Shown: positions 8,124 to 15,478 of the stretch, piece after piece
How positions within the stretch are numbered: the first letter of the stretch is position 1
Layout: each line of letters begins with the position of its first letter
Source of the DNA: Caldiserica bacterium UBA4822
Lineage (GTDB): Bacteria; Caldisericota; Caldisericia; Cryosericales; Cryosericaceae
NCBI GenBank assembly: GCA_002402295.1
Contig: DHFO01000033.1
Coordinates: forward strand, 1 to 24,385
Direction of reading: 5' to 3'
Length of the DNA stretch: 24,385 nucleotides
Translations under genes and position numbers: made by a program
The notes under the pieces: generated by a model
What the model was told of the DNA's origin: nothing
What the model saw: only the letters and a program-made list of their open reading frames with translations
Database searches by the model: none

Positions 8124-8824
8124 AGCGCCCCGAACCTCCGATCTCTTGCGCGGAACTCACTGAGGACCGACGCGAGTGTGTCAGGTGTGAACTCCGGCCA
8201 CAGGAGATCCAGAAAGAACAACTCCGAATACGCCATCTCCCACAGGAGAAAGTTGGACACCCGACGTTCACCACCTGTCCGAATGACAAGGTCGGGCTCG
8301 GTGTCCGGTGCAAGCCACAGATACGAACTGAACCGGTCTTCCGTCAGGTCATGAGGAAACGCAGTGCCCGCAGTGCAAGCCTCGGAAAACTCCCGGGCAG
8401 CAGCGACAATCTCTGCCCTGCCACCATAGTTCAGAGCCACGTTGAGATGAAGACCGCTCCCCGAGGCTGTTTTCCCCTCGATGGCGGCCACCGCCGTGCG
8501 CACTGCACCGGGCAGGACGCCGCGGTTCCCGATGACGCGAACTTTGACGCCGCGCTCCATCAGTTCCGGCAGCCACTTCGTGACCGTTGAAACGAAGAGC
8601 TGCATGATAAAGTCGACTTCTTCCTTCGGGCGCTTCCAGTTCTCCGTCGAGAACGCAAATACGGTCAAAGCGCTCACACCCAGGCCCGGCGCAGCAGCCA
8701 CGACATCATGAACAACCTGTGCCCCCTGACGATGACCAGCAACGCGGGGAAGGCCATGCTGCACTGCCCATCTGCCGTTGCCATCCATGACGATGGCAAC
8801 ATGAAGCTTGCGTTCCCCCTCCAC
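8120..8824 (-). CDS. uppS: Isoprenyl transferase (undecaprenyl diphosphate synthase family)
   Basis: A cis-prenyltransferase that condenses IPP units onto an allylic diphosphate to make the polyprenyl carrier lipid for cell-envelope synthesis. The active-site MDGNGRWA is at residues 13-20 with catalytic Asp14. FSTENWKRP, NYGGR and RTGGERRVSNFLLWEMAYSEL are the conserved substrate-binding blocks. Length is 234 residues, typical. The start is GTG at 8824, 14 nt after the frr stop, with a weak Shine-Dalgarno. It overlaps dxr by 4 nt. Product chain length cannot be judged from sequence alone. It consumes the IPP produced by the dxr-ispG pathway encoded in the same operon. Confidence 0.96.
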   Translation of the reverse strand: MEGERKLHVAIVMDGNGRWAVQHGLPRVAGHRQGAQVVHDVVAAAPGLGVSALTVFAFSTENWKRPKEEVDFIMQLFVSTVTKWLPELMERGVKVRVIGNRGVLPGAVRTAVAAIEGKTASGSGLHLNVALNYGGRAEIVAAAREFSEACTAGTAFPHDLTEDRFSSYLWLAPDTEPDLVIRTGGERRVSNFLLWEMAYSELFFLDLLWPEFTPDTLASVLSEFRARDRRFGAL

Positions 8825-8838
8825 TACCGCTGTCGTCT

Positions 8839-9393
8839 CTAGAGAGACAGGATCTCCTTCTCCTTGGCCTCGAATGCCTGGTTGATTCCGGCGATATGGC
8901 TTTCTGTCAGCTTGTCGAGTTCGTCCTCAAGCCGGTGTTCCTCGTCCTCAGAAAGCTCCTTGGTCTTTTCCTTTGCCTTGATATCGTCGCGCACTTCACG
9001 ACGGATGGCACGGACTTCCTCCCGGAACTTCTCGGTCAGCTGGGAAATGCGGGCCACCATCTTCTTGCGCTCCTCCTCAGTAAGGTCGGGGAACACAAGC
9101 CGCACACGCTGGCCGTCATTCGTGGGCGTGACGCCAATGTTCGCCTTGAGGATAGCGCGTTCCACTTCCTTCAGAAGATTCTTGTCCCACGGCTCTACTA
9201 CCAGTACCTTTGCCTGCGGCGCGGAAATGGTGGCCACGTCCTTCAGGGGAGTCCTCTGCCCGTACGCCTCAACGACGACGCCGTCGAGATACGCGGGGGT
9301 AATCCTGCCTGCCCGGATCTCGGCGTAATCTTTCAGAAGGGCCTGACGAGCAGCCTGCATCCTTGCATCAATCGGTGTAAAGTACTTGTCCAT
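8839..9393 (-). CDS. frr: Ribosome recycling factor
   Basis: With EF-G, splits post-termination ribosomes. The 184-residue length and helical character match RRF. Conserved features are the N-terminal KDYAEIRAGRITPAYLDGVVVEAYG and the middle VEPWDKNLLKEVERAI and NIGVTPTNDGQRVRLVFPDLTEEERK, followed by a long charged coiled coil. The ATG at 9393 follows the pyrH stop with no intervening base, using the end of pyrH as its leader. The pyrH-frr order is conserved across most bacteria. Confidence 0.97.
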   Translation of the reverse strand: MDKYFTPIDARMQAARQALLKDYAEIRAGRITPAYLDGVVVEAYGQRTPLKDVATISAPQAKVLVVEPWDKNLLKEVERAILKANIGVTPTNDGQRVRLVFPDLTEEERKKMVARISQLTEKFREEVRAIRREVRDDIKAKEKTKELSEDEEHRLEDELDKLTESHIAGINQAFEAKEKEILSL

Positions 9394-10107
9394 CTACGCC
9401 TCCTTGATGAGAGTTCCAATGTCGCCTTGCATGGCTGCCCGGACAATGTTGCCGGGCCTGTTCATGTTGAACAGCAGAATCGGGAGGTGATTTTCCTGGC
9501 ACAGGGAGACGGCGGTTGCATCCATGGCTTTGAGATGCCCTGCCAGGAACTGGTCATAGGTCAGCCGCTGGTAAGGAGCAGCGGACTTGTCTGTTCTGGG
9601 ATCGCCGGAATAGACTGCATCCACGTTCGTCCCCTTCAACAGCACGTCGGCGCCCACTTCGACGGCCCGCAGGGCCGCGACCGTATCGGTGGTGAAATAG
9701 GGGAGTCCGGTCCCTCCCACGAAGATGACGATCCGGTCCCGGCGCAGATGTTCCAGCGCGCGCTGCCGGATGTAGGGCTCGCAAATCTGGTCGAGCCGCA
9801 GCGCAGACATGGCCCGCGCCTCAAGCCCCAGCTGTTCGAAGGCCGATTGCAGGGCCAGGCCGTTCATCATGGTGGCCAGCATGCCCATGTAGTCCGCCGT
9901 CGCCCGGTCCAGGCCGGTGCCGTCGGCATTGGCGCCACGCCAAATATTGCCGCCCCCTATCACGAGTGCGGTCTGGACGCCCGCTGTCTGCAGCTGCGCC
10001 ACCTCCCCCGCGACGTACTGAAGTACGGAGAAATCAATACCAGAAGCGGCGTCGCCCTTCAGAGCCTCGCCACTCAGTTTCAGCAATACTCTTCTGTACG
10101 CCGCCAT
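9394..10107 (-). CDS. pyrH: UMP kinase
   Basis: Phosphorylates UMP to UDP, an amino-acid-kinase-fold enzyme of pyrimidine nucleotide supply. Visible motifs are LLKLSGEAL near the N-terminus (ATP site), VIGGGNIWRG, ATADYMGMLATMMNGLAL (UMP site) and GGTGLPYFTTDTVAALRA. I chose ATG 10107 because GAGGG lies 8 nt upstream. An in-frame GTG at 10116 sits too close to that sequence. The product is then 237 residues, normal for PyrH. It lies 21 nt after tsf and directly abuts frr. Confidence 0.96.
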   Translation of the reverse strand: MAAYRRVLLKLSGEALKGDAASGIDFSVLQYVAGEVAQLQTAGVQTALVIGGGNIWRGANADGTGLDRATADYMGMLATMMNGLALQSAFEQLGLEARAMSALRLDQICEPYIRQRALEHLRRDRIVIFVGGTGLPYFTTDTVAALRAVEVGADVLLKGTNVDAVYSGDPRTDKSAAPYQRLTYDQFLAGHLKAMDATAVSLCQENHLPILLFNMNRPGNIVRAAMQGDIGTLIKEA

Positions 10108-10128
10108 GGGTTTCACCCTCTAGCAGCG

Positions 10129-10740
10129 CTATGAGCAGGACGGTGCACCGGCGATGTTGAACCGCGCGAACCGTGCTACCACAATGTTCTCGCCGGTCTT
10201 GGCAATCACTCCCTTTATCAGTTCTTCAATCGTCTTCGTCTCGTCGCGGATATACGGCTGCTGCATGAGGCAGGTTTCCTTGTAGTACGCAGCCAGCTTT
10301 CCGTCGATAATCTTATCCCAGACCTGCTGGGGCTTCTTTTCCTGTTCCAGCTGTGCGCGATAGAGTTCCTTCTCGTGCTCGATCACGTCCGAGGGGATGT
10401 CCTCAGGCCGTACATAGGACGGGTCCGACGCAGCTACCTGCATTGCAATCTCCTTGCCCAGGAGTTGAAAATCCTCCGTGCGCGCAACAAAGTCTGTTTC
10501 GCAGTTGAGCTCCAAGAGAACGCCAAGTTTGGCGCCGGCATGGATGTACGAGAAGACCATGCCGTCGGCAGCCTCGCGGCTTGCCTTCGAGACAGCCTTG
10601 GTCAATCCCTTCTCACGAAGGACGTCAATAGCCTTGTCAATATCGCCGTCGCTGGCAACAAGAGCTTTTTTGCACTCAAGAACACCTGCCCCGGTTCGTT
10701 CCCGGAGAGTCTTGATCGTTTCCATATCAATCTGTGCCAT
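10129..10740 (-). CDS. tsf: Translation elongation factor Ts (short form)
   Basis: Guanine-nucleotide exchange factor for EF-Tu. The N-terminal UBA-like domain contains ETIKTLRERTGAGVLECKKAL and the core has the diagnostic NCETDFVAR. At 203 residues it is the short form seen in several thermophilic and deep-branching bacteria, against about 280 in E. coli; the missing part corresponds to the extra dimerisation region. Its ATG overlaps the rpsB stop by one base (TAATG), so the two are translationally coupled. Confidence 0.97.
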   Translation of the reverse strand: MAQIDMETIKTLRERTGAGVLECKKALVASDGDIDKAIDVLREKGLTKAVSKASREAADGMVFSYIHAGAKLGVLLELNCETDFVARTEDFQLLGKEIAMQVAASDPSYVRPEDIPSDVIEHEKELYRAQLEQEKKPQQVWDKIIDGKLAAYYKETCLMQQPYIRDETKTIEELIKGVIAKTGENIVVARFARFNIAGAPSCS

Positions 10741-11546
10741 TATCTCACCTCATTTTCATCGTCGAGGCTGTCCTCAGCCTCCGCTGCCACTTCTTCTTCC
10801 TTGTGGCTATCGTCGGCAAAATCAGCCATGCTGGCATGCTCCTCCGACGCCTCCGACTGCTGAACGCCCTCCCGCCCCTCAATGAGCGCATTGGCCATGA
10901 GCGAGGTGATGAGGCGCAGCGACCGGATTGCATCGTCGTTGGCAGGAATCTGGTAGTCAATCTCATCCGGATTGCAGTTTGTATCAACAATAGCAACGAC
11001 AGGGATGCCCAGCGCATGGGCTTCCTGAATGGCGCTGTGCTCCTTGTGCGTGTCAATGACGTAGATGGCCCGGGGCAGCCCGTCCATTGTACGGAGTCCG
11101 CCGAACAGTTTCTCAAGCCGAGTCTTGGTCTTGAGTGTCTTTGTGCGCTCCTTGATGCCCATGGCCTCAATTGTTCCGTCCGCCTCTTCCCGGTCAATCT
11201 GCTTCAACCGGTCGATGCTCTTTCGAACAGTAGCATAGTTCGTGAGAAGTCCGCCGACCCAGCGTTCGTTGACGTACCACGCACCAGCCCTTGTGGCCTC
11301 CTCGCGCACGATATCCTGCGCGGCCTTCTTCGTGCCCACAAAGATGATGTTTCCGCCATCGTGCGACAACTTGGAAAGGAAGGCATACGCTTCATCGAGT
11401 TTGGCCACCGTCTGCTTGAGGTCGAAGATGTGAATCCCGTTGCGCTGGGTAAAGATGAACTTCTTCATGCGCGGGTCCCACCTGCGGACCTGATGCCCAA
11501 AGTGAACGCCGGCTTCAAGTAGCGACTTCATTGTTACGACTGCCAC
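10740..11546 (-). CDS. rpsB: 30S ribosomal protein S2
   Basis: Small-subunit ribosomal protein, 268 residues. The N-terminal MKSLLEAGVHFGHQVRRWDPRMKKFIF and GGLLTNYATVRKSI blocks are diagnostic, as is VAIVDTNCNPDEIDYQIPANDDA near the end of the core. The C-terminus has an acidic tail of about 45 residues. The start is GTG at 11546, preceded by GGAGG with 7 nt spacing; upstream in-frame codons lack family similarity. It is the first gene of the rpsB-ispG operon and has its own strong promoter. Confidence 0.96.
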   Translation of the reverse strand: MAVVTMKSLLEAGVHFGHQVRRWDPRMKKFIFTQRNGIHIFDLKQTVAKLDEAYAFLSKLSHDGGNIIFVGTKKAAQDIVREEATRAGAWYVNERWVGGLLTNYATVRKSIDRLKQIDREEADGTIEAMGIKERTKTLKTKTRLEKLFGGLRTMDGLPRAIYVIDTHKEHSAIQEAHALGIPVVAIVDTNCNPDEIDYQIPANDDAIRSLRLITSLMANALIEGREGVQQSEASEEHASMADFADDSHKEEEVAAEAEDSLDDENEVR

Positions 11547-11645
11547 AATAGTACCTCCTGTTGGTTTTTGGCCTCCGCCCGTTCCTCGTACAGGCAACCG
11601 CGCATGGCGGAACCGCCTCACATCCCGGGCGTGTGTAATAGTGCA
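11547..11645 (-). promoter_or_regulatory. rpsB mRNA leader, possible autoregulatory structure
   Basis: About 98 nt of untranslated leader lie between the predicted transcription start and the GTG of rpsB. It contains a GC-rich self-complementary block (GGCGGTTCCGCC, at about 11605-11616 on the plus strand) and ends in GGAGG next to a purine-rich segment. S2 leaders are autoregulatory in several bacterial groups, so an S2-binding fold is plausible. I could not match it to a specific described leader class. Confidence 0.3.
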
Positions 11646-11650
11646 GGCCA

Positions 11651-11679
11651 ATTGTACCAGAAAACGCTGCCTGTGGCAA
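11651..11679 (-). promoter_or_regulatory. Sigma70-type promoter for the rpsB operon
   Basis: On the minus strand, TTGCCA (11674-11679, 5/6 consensus) and TACAAT (11651-11656, 5/6) are separated by exactly 17 nt. Predicted transcription start is near 11644. This is a near-consensus promoter at the expected place for a ribosomal-protein operon. Confidence 0.8.
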
Positions 11680-11716
11680 GCGGACAGCTGTGATTGTGTT
11701 CCACTACTCGCCCCCC

Positions 11717-11741
11717 CTTGGTGCGAGGTCCTCGCACCAAG
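11717..11741. repeat. Perfect 11-bp inverted repeat between divergent promoters
   Basis: The arms CTTGGTGCGAG and CTCGCACCAAG are separated by GTC and preceded by a run of seven C. No T-run follows on either strand, so it is not a normal intrinsic terminator. It lies about 38 bp upstream of the -35 of the rpsB promoter and about 33 bp upstream of the -35 of the Roadblock gene promoter, in the middle of the 324-bp divergent intergenic region. An operator for a dimeric regulator, or a structural insulator, are both possible. Confidence 0.85.
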
Positions 11742-11774
11742 CAGAACCAGTGTAAGTGTTGACCGATTGTATGA

Positions 11775-11802
11775 TTGACTTCCATTTCACGACCTTTATA
11801 AT
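11775..11802 (+). promoter_or_regulatory. Sigma70-type promoter for the Roadblock gene
   Basis: TTGACT (11775-11780, 5/6) and a perfect TATAAT (11797-11802) are 16 nt apart. Predicted start near 11809 gives a leader of about 60 nt before ATG 11871. A second TTGACC at 11759-11764 has no partner at proper spacing. Confidence 0.8.
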
Positions 11803-11870
11803 GAAAAAACGCAGAGCGCGTGCCCATAGTGCGGGGAGCACGTACGGCTGAGCCTGCAAGAGGAGGCATC

Positions 11871-12206
11871 ATGGACGAGGTCTTGCGGAACCTGAACAAG
11901 GAGATGGGAGTCACGGGAAGTGCCATCGTCAGCAAAGACGGGCTGGTGATCGCCGCTGCCCTCGACCAGGACGCGGAATCCGTTGCCGGAATGGCGGCAA
12001 GTGTGTTTCAGAGTGCCGAGACGACCTCTACCATCATGGCCATCGGAACGGTAGGAATGATCACCCTCGAAAGTGACCAGGGCAAGGCATTCCTGGTAGA
12101 CCTGCCCGACGCTTTTCTCGTGGTGCTTACCACGGTCGAAGTTAACCTGGGACGACTGCGCATTGAGATCCGTAAAGCAGCAGGCCAACTCAAGACGCAG
12201 ATGTAG
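11871..12206 (+). CDS. Roadblock/LC7 domain protein
   Basis: A 111-residue single-domain protein. The order VTGSAIVSKDGLVIAAAL, then a helix (AESVAGMAASVFQSAETT), then MITLESDQGKAFLVDL and a terminal helix is the Roadblock/LC7 fold. In bacteria these dimers usually act with small Ras-like GTPases of the MglA type in polarity, motility or signalling. No GTPase gene is nearby, so the partner is unknown. The start at 11871 is preceded by AGGAGG with 4 nt spacing; upstream codons in frame are not similar to the family. A strong promoter precedes it and the small coiled-coil gene follows after 87 bp. Confidence 0.85.
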   Translation: MDEVLRNLNKEMGVTGSAIVSKDGLVIAAALDQDAESVAGMAASVFQSAETTSTIMAIGTVGMITLESDQGKAFLVDLPDAFLVVLTTVEVNLGRLRIEIRKAAGQLKTQM

Positions 12207-12293
12207 GAAAGCAGCCGCCGTTTTCGAGTAGCCAGGCATGCAGGCGGCAGGGTATCAGCGCACGGAACAGGACTCAAAGACAGGGAGGTAGTA

Positions 12294-12581
12294 ATGGCAG
12301 ACAGTTTCATGGACAAGCTCAAGAATGCCGCGGGCAAGGTTGCCGACGGAGCAAAAGACCTCGCGGCGAGCACCAAGCTGAAGATGGACATCAGCAGCCT
12401 CCAGACAAAGATCAAGGAGGCCAAGGAAGAGTTCGGCGTAAACGTTTATGCAATGCTGGAGCAGGGTAAGACAATGGACGACATCACAGCCGCGTTTACT
12501 GCCGCGCAGACAGCTGTCAAAGGACTCGAGGAGCAGCTTGCAGCAAAGCAGGAAGAGCTCAAGAAGGTCGCTGAAGACTGA
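12294..12581 (+). CDS. Small helical/coiled-coil protein, function unknown
   Basis: 95 residues, rich in Ala, Lys and Glu, with an amphipathic N-terminus (SFMDKLKNAAGKVADGAKDL) and a heptad-like coiled coil from about 30 to 95. No cysteine, no signal peptide, no membrane segment. GGGAGG lies about 5 nt before ATG 12294. I do not recognise a named family. The N-terminal half resembles membrane-surface or stress-related amphipathic helices in composition only. It is co-oriented with the Roadblock gene and followed directly by a terminator, so the two probably form one transcript. Confidence 0.7.
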   Translation: MADSFMDKLKNAAGKVADGAKDLAASTKLKMDISSLQTKIKEAKEEFGVNVYAMLEQGKTMDDITAAFTAAQTAVKGLEEQLAAKQEELKKVAED

Positions 12582-12611
12582 CCTGCCGGCGACTGCAGGA
12601 GTGGCTGGAAC

Positions 12612-12639
12612 GGGCGTGCGCGCGGTGCACGCCTTTTTT
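12612..12639 (+). terminator. Intrinsic terminator after the Roadblock/coiled-coil unit
   Basis: Arms GGCGTGC (12613-12619) and GCACGCC (12627-12633) pair over 7 bp, extendable inward to about 9 with a G-U pair, and are followed at once by six T (12634-12639). It is 31 bp after the stop of the small coiled-coil gene. Confidence 0.9.
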
Positions 12640-12656
12640 CTGGCCGCAGGCCACAG

Positions 12657-12662
12657 TACACT
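12657..12662 (+). promoter_or_regulatory. Putative -10 element giving a leaderless helicase mRNA
   Basis: TACACT (4/6 of TATAAT) ends 6 nt before ATG 12669, the distance expected when transcription starts on the A of ATG. No Shine-Dalgarno precedes this ATG. The -35 region, 17 nt upstream, is only TTTTTT from the preceding terminator, so the promoter would be weak. The spacer holds a small hairpin, TGGCC-GCA-GGCCA (12641-12653). Confidence 0.4.
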
Positions 12663-12668
12663 GTTGGC

Positions 12669-14981
12669 ATGACGGAGCATGAACTCCAGTTTCTCCTGCG
12701 GGAACTGACCACCGCACAGGACTACGACGGCCAGATTGACGGACGCCTGGAGTTTGCGGCACGGGAAGCAACGTTTGCTCCCCTGCCCGCCGACCTACAT
12801 CCGGACCTGACCGCCGACCTTGCGACCGTCGGGATTTCGCAGCTGTACACATTCCAGCGGGCAGTCTATGACCGGGTCAGTGAGGGCTACAACGTTACCG
12901 TGGTAAGCCCGACAGCGAGTGGCAAGAGTCTCGCCTTTCAGCTGCCGGTGCTGGACCATCTGCTCAAGCACCCTGCGGCGACAGCGCTGTTTCTTTACCC
13001 CACAAAAGCACTCATCGAAGACCAGCTCACCAAGGTGAGAGCGCTGAACCACAGCTTCGGTCGTATCAACACAGCAGTCTATGACGGCGATACAAGCCAG
13101 GACGCCCGCTCGCAGCTGCGCAAGTTCGGCCGCCTTCTGCTGTCCAACCCTGATACGCTCCACTACAGTATGCTGCCCTACCACGAGAGCTGGTCCCGGT
13201 TCATGCGCGGGCTCGCCTTTGTCGTCGTGGACGAGGCACACTACTACCATGGCGTCCTCGGTTCCCACATGGCACTTCTGCTGCGACGCGTGCGGCGCAT
13301 CGCGAACTTCTATGGCGCGCATCCGACGTTTATTGTCACATCGGCCACCATCGACAACCCCGGGCAGTTTGCGAGTGAGCTGACAGGCGAGTCTGTGCAG
13401 CAGGTGGATGCGAAAGGTGCGCCGGAGGGAGAACGCACGCTGTTGCTGTTTAACCCCAAACTTGTGGACAAGGAGAACAACATCCGCAAGAGTGTCATGA
13501 AGGAGACCCTGTGGCTGTTTCAGCGGGCAGTGCAGGAAGACGTTCGCACCATCGTTTTCACCAAGTCGCGCCAGCAGGCAGAGCTCCTTTACAAGTACGT
13601 CAGGGATGCGGGCGCGGGCAAAGGGCTCAGGCTTGCGGACCGTGTGGCGACATACCGAGCCGGATACCTGCCCACCGTGCGTCGGAACATCGAACACAGG
13701 CTCTCCTCCGGGCAGCTCACAGGAGTGATTGCAACCAATGCCCTCGAACTAGGCGTCGACATTGGACATCTGGACGTCTCGATCACCGCCGGGTACCCGG
13801 GCTCGGTCACTAGCCTGTTTCAGCAGATGGGCCGCGCAGGCCGTGAGCGCGACCATGCGCTGTCCATCTTCGTCGCATCCTCCAACCCGCTGGACCAGTA
13901 CGTTGTCGAAACGCCCGCCTTCGTCTCGTCGGGGCACTTCGGGACCCCGACCATCAACCCAGACAACGAGCACATCCTGAGCGGGCACCTGCGCTGTGCC
14001 GCCTACGAGCTGCCGCTCCGCTCCCGCATCGACGATGAGTATTTCGGGCCATCCTATGACAGGCTGGTCAAGGAGCTCAAGGAACAGCAGAAGCTCCGGG
14101 AACGGGGGAGCCTGCTGGTATCCACGGAAACCTACCCGGAGCGGTTTGTCAGCCTGAGGACGCTCTCAGACAAGCGCTATCACGTGGTGAACCAGAGTGA
14201 CGGAACCGTCCTTGAGGAAGCGGACGCCTATAAAGTCATAGAGGAGTTCTATCCTGGAGCGGTGTTCCTTCACCAGGGCGACTCGTATCTGGTAAAGGAC
14301 AACGACCACGAACAGCAGGTGGTCCGGGCCGTGCCCACGACGCAGAATTACTACACAGACGCACTCATCCGCAGCGATGTGGTTGTTCAGCAGGAGCAGC
14401 AGCACCATGACGTCAGCGACGTGGGTCTGTCATTTGGCAAGGTTATCGTGTCGGAACAGACGGTCGGTTTCGTCAAGAAAAGTTTCCATGTCGAAACAGA
14501 AATAGGGCGGGAGTACATCGACACACCTGAAATCAGCTACGACACGATGGCCCTGTGGATGACGCTTCCGGACAGAATCTTGAACGTCCTCAAAGAGGCA
14601 GGGCGCGACGTCGCCGGAAGCCTCCACGCCACGGAGCATCTGCTCATCGCTCTCATGCCTGTCATCGTCCTGTGCGACCCGCGCGACCTTGGCGGCATAT
14701 CGACCATTCTGCACAGGGACACGTTGAAACCCAGCATTTTTGTGTACGATGGACATATCGGTGGCGTTGGACTGACCGAAATGGCCTACGGCCGATTCGG
14801 TGAAGTTCTGGAACTTGCGGCGGAGCGCGTCGCGAACTGCCCGTGTAAAGACGGATGTCCAAGCTGCGTGTACTCGCCCCGGTGCGGGAACAACAACAAG
14901 CCGATGGACAAGGACGGGGCTCGCATACTGCTCGACATGCTCCTGGACACATTTCGTAAACCCGGAGGAGGTAACGCATGA
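12669..14981 (+). CDS. DEAD/DEAH-box helicase with DUF1998 zinc-binding C-terminus (MrfA/Hrq1 type)
   Basis: A superfamily 2 ATP-dependent helicase of 770 residues. The Q-motif region is about 56-68, Walker A PTASGKS at 81-87, DEAH box VVVDEAH at 185-191, motif III SAT at 225-227 and motif VI QMGRAGRERDHAL at about 389-401. The C-terminal domain carries a cysteine cluster (C724, C726, C730, C733, C739) ending in GNNNKPMDKDGA, as in MrfA of Bacillus and yeast Hrq1, which act in repair of DNA crosslinks. The length matches that family. The exonuclease partner MrfB is not adjacent. The start lacks a Shine-Dalgarno and may be leaderless. The stop overlaps the next start as ATGA, so it is coupled to the rubrerythrin-like gene. 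Confidence 0.93.
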   Translation: MTEHELQFLLRELTTAQDYDGQIDGRLEFAAREATFAPLPADLHPDLTADLATVGISQLYTFQRAVYDRVSEGYNVTVVSPTASGKSLAFQLPVLDHLLKHPAATALFLYPTKALIEDQLTKVRALNHSFGRINTAVYDGDTSQDARSQLRKFGRLLLSNPDTLHYSMLPYHESWSRFMRGLAFVVVDEAHYYHGVLGSHMALLLRRVRRIANFYGAHPTFIVTSATIDNPGQFASELTGESVQQVDAKGAPEGERTLLLFNPKLVDKENNIRKSVMKETLWLFQRAVQEDVRTIVFTKSRQQAELLYKYVRDAGAGKGLRLADRVATYRAGYLPTVRRNIEHRLSSGQLTGVIATNALELGVDIGHLDVSITAGYPGSVTSLFQQMGRAGRERDHALSIFVASSNPLDQYVVETPAFVSSGHFGTPTINPDNEHILSGHLRCAAYELPLRSRIDDEYFGPSYDRLVKELKEQQKLRERGSLLVSTETYPERFVSLRTLSDKRYHVVNQSDGTVLEEADAYKVIEEFYPGAVFLHQGDSYLVKDNDHEQQVVRAVPTTQNYYTDALIRSDVVVQQEQQHHDVSDVGLSFGKVIVSEQTVGFVKKSFHVETEIGREYIDTPEISYDTMALWMTLPDRILNVLKEAGRDVAGSLHATEHLLIALMPVIVLCDPRDLGGISTILHRDTLKPSIFVYDGHIGGVGLTEMAYGRFGEVLELAAERVANCPCKDGCPSCVYSPRCGNNNKPMDKDGARILLDMLLDTFRKPGGGNA

Positions 14982-15478
14982 GTCAGGAAGGAACGATCGC
15001 ATTGCTGAAAGACGCATATCAACTTGAGGTAGAGGGCTGGCTGTTCTATCGGGGCCTCCTCGATTCTCTACCAAAGGGAGAAGTGCGCGACGTGTTCGTC
15101 TATCTGGCGGAACAGGAACAGAAGCATCAATCCTACATAGGCACCGAGATCTCGCGGTTGCAGGAGGGGAAGAACCTGGACACCACGGCGCTGCAGGATA
15201 TGAAAGAGACCGCTCATGAGCAGATACTGGCCGACGCTGTGCGCAGCACGAAAGACCTGACGCAGCACGAGGCGTCAGCCATCCACACGGGCATGCTGCT
15301 CGAACGCAACTCGTGGGAGTTCTACCATGCGGCCGCCGAAAAGGCGGGAGAGCCGGATGAAGCTGCAATGTACCGCCAGCTGGAGGAATGGGAGAAACTC
15401 CATCTACACCTGCTTGAGAACGCCTATGACCTGGTGAAGGAGCGCATCTGGGCAGAGAACCAGTTTGCGCCGTTCTAG
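14978..15478 (+). CDS. Rubrerythrin-like ferritin-fold diiron protein
   Basis: 166 residues, a four-helix ferritin-like fold. Candidate diiron ligands are Glu17/Glu19 in helix 1, E47xxH50 in helix 2, Glu109 in helix 3 and E139xxH142 in helix 4: two ExxH motifs, as in rubrerythrin-type proteins. The C-terminal rubredoxin domain of classical rubrerythrin is absent (no CxxC pair), so it is the erythrin-type short form. The likely role is peroxide handling or iron binding in an anaerobe. AGGAGGT lies 5 nt before the ATG, and the start overlaps the helicase stop by 4 nt. Its stop overlaps the stop of the convergent HIT gene. Confidence 0.85.
   Translation: MSQEGTIALLKDAYQLEVEGWLFYRGLLDSLPKGEVRDVFVYLAEQEQKHQSYIGTEISRLQEGKNLDTTALQDMKETAHEQILADAVRSTKDLTQHEASAIHTGMLLERNSWEFYHAAAEKAGEPDEAAMYRQLEEWEKLHLHLLENAYDLVKERIWAENQFAPF

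Noticed and set aside
8896..10134. Long open frame (412 codons) on the plus strand
   Set aside because: It lies antisense to frr and pyrH, which are unmistakable, and its translation has no recognisable domain. GC-rich codon bias opens such frames.
12795..13697. Open frame of 300 codons on the minus strand
   Set aside because: Antisense to the helicase motor domain, with no domain seen.
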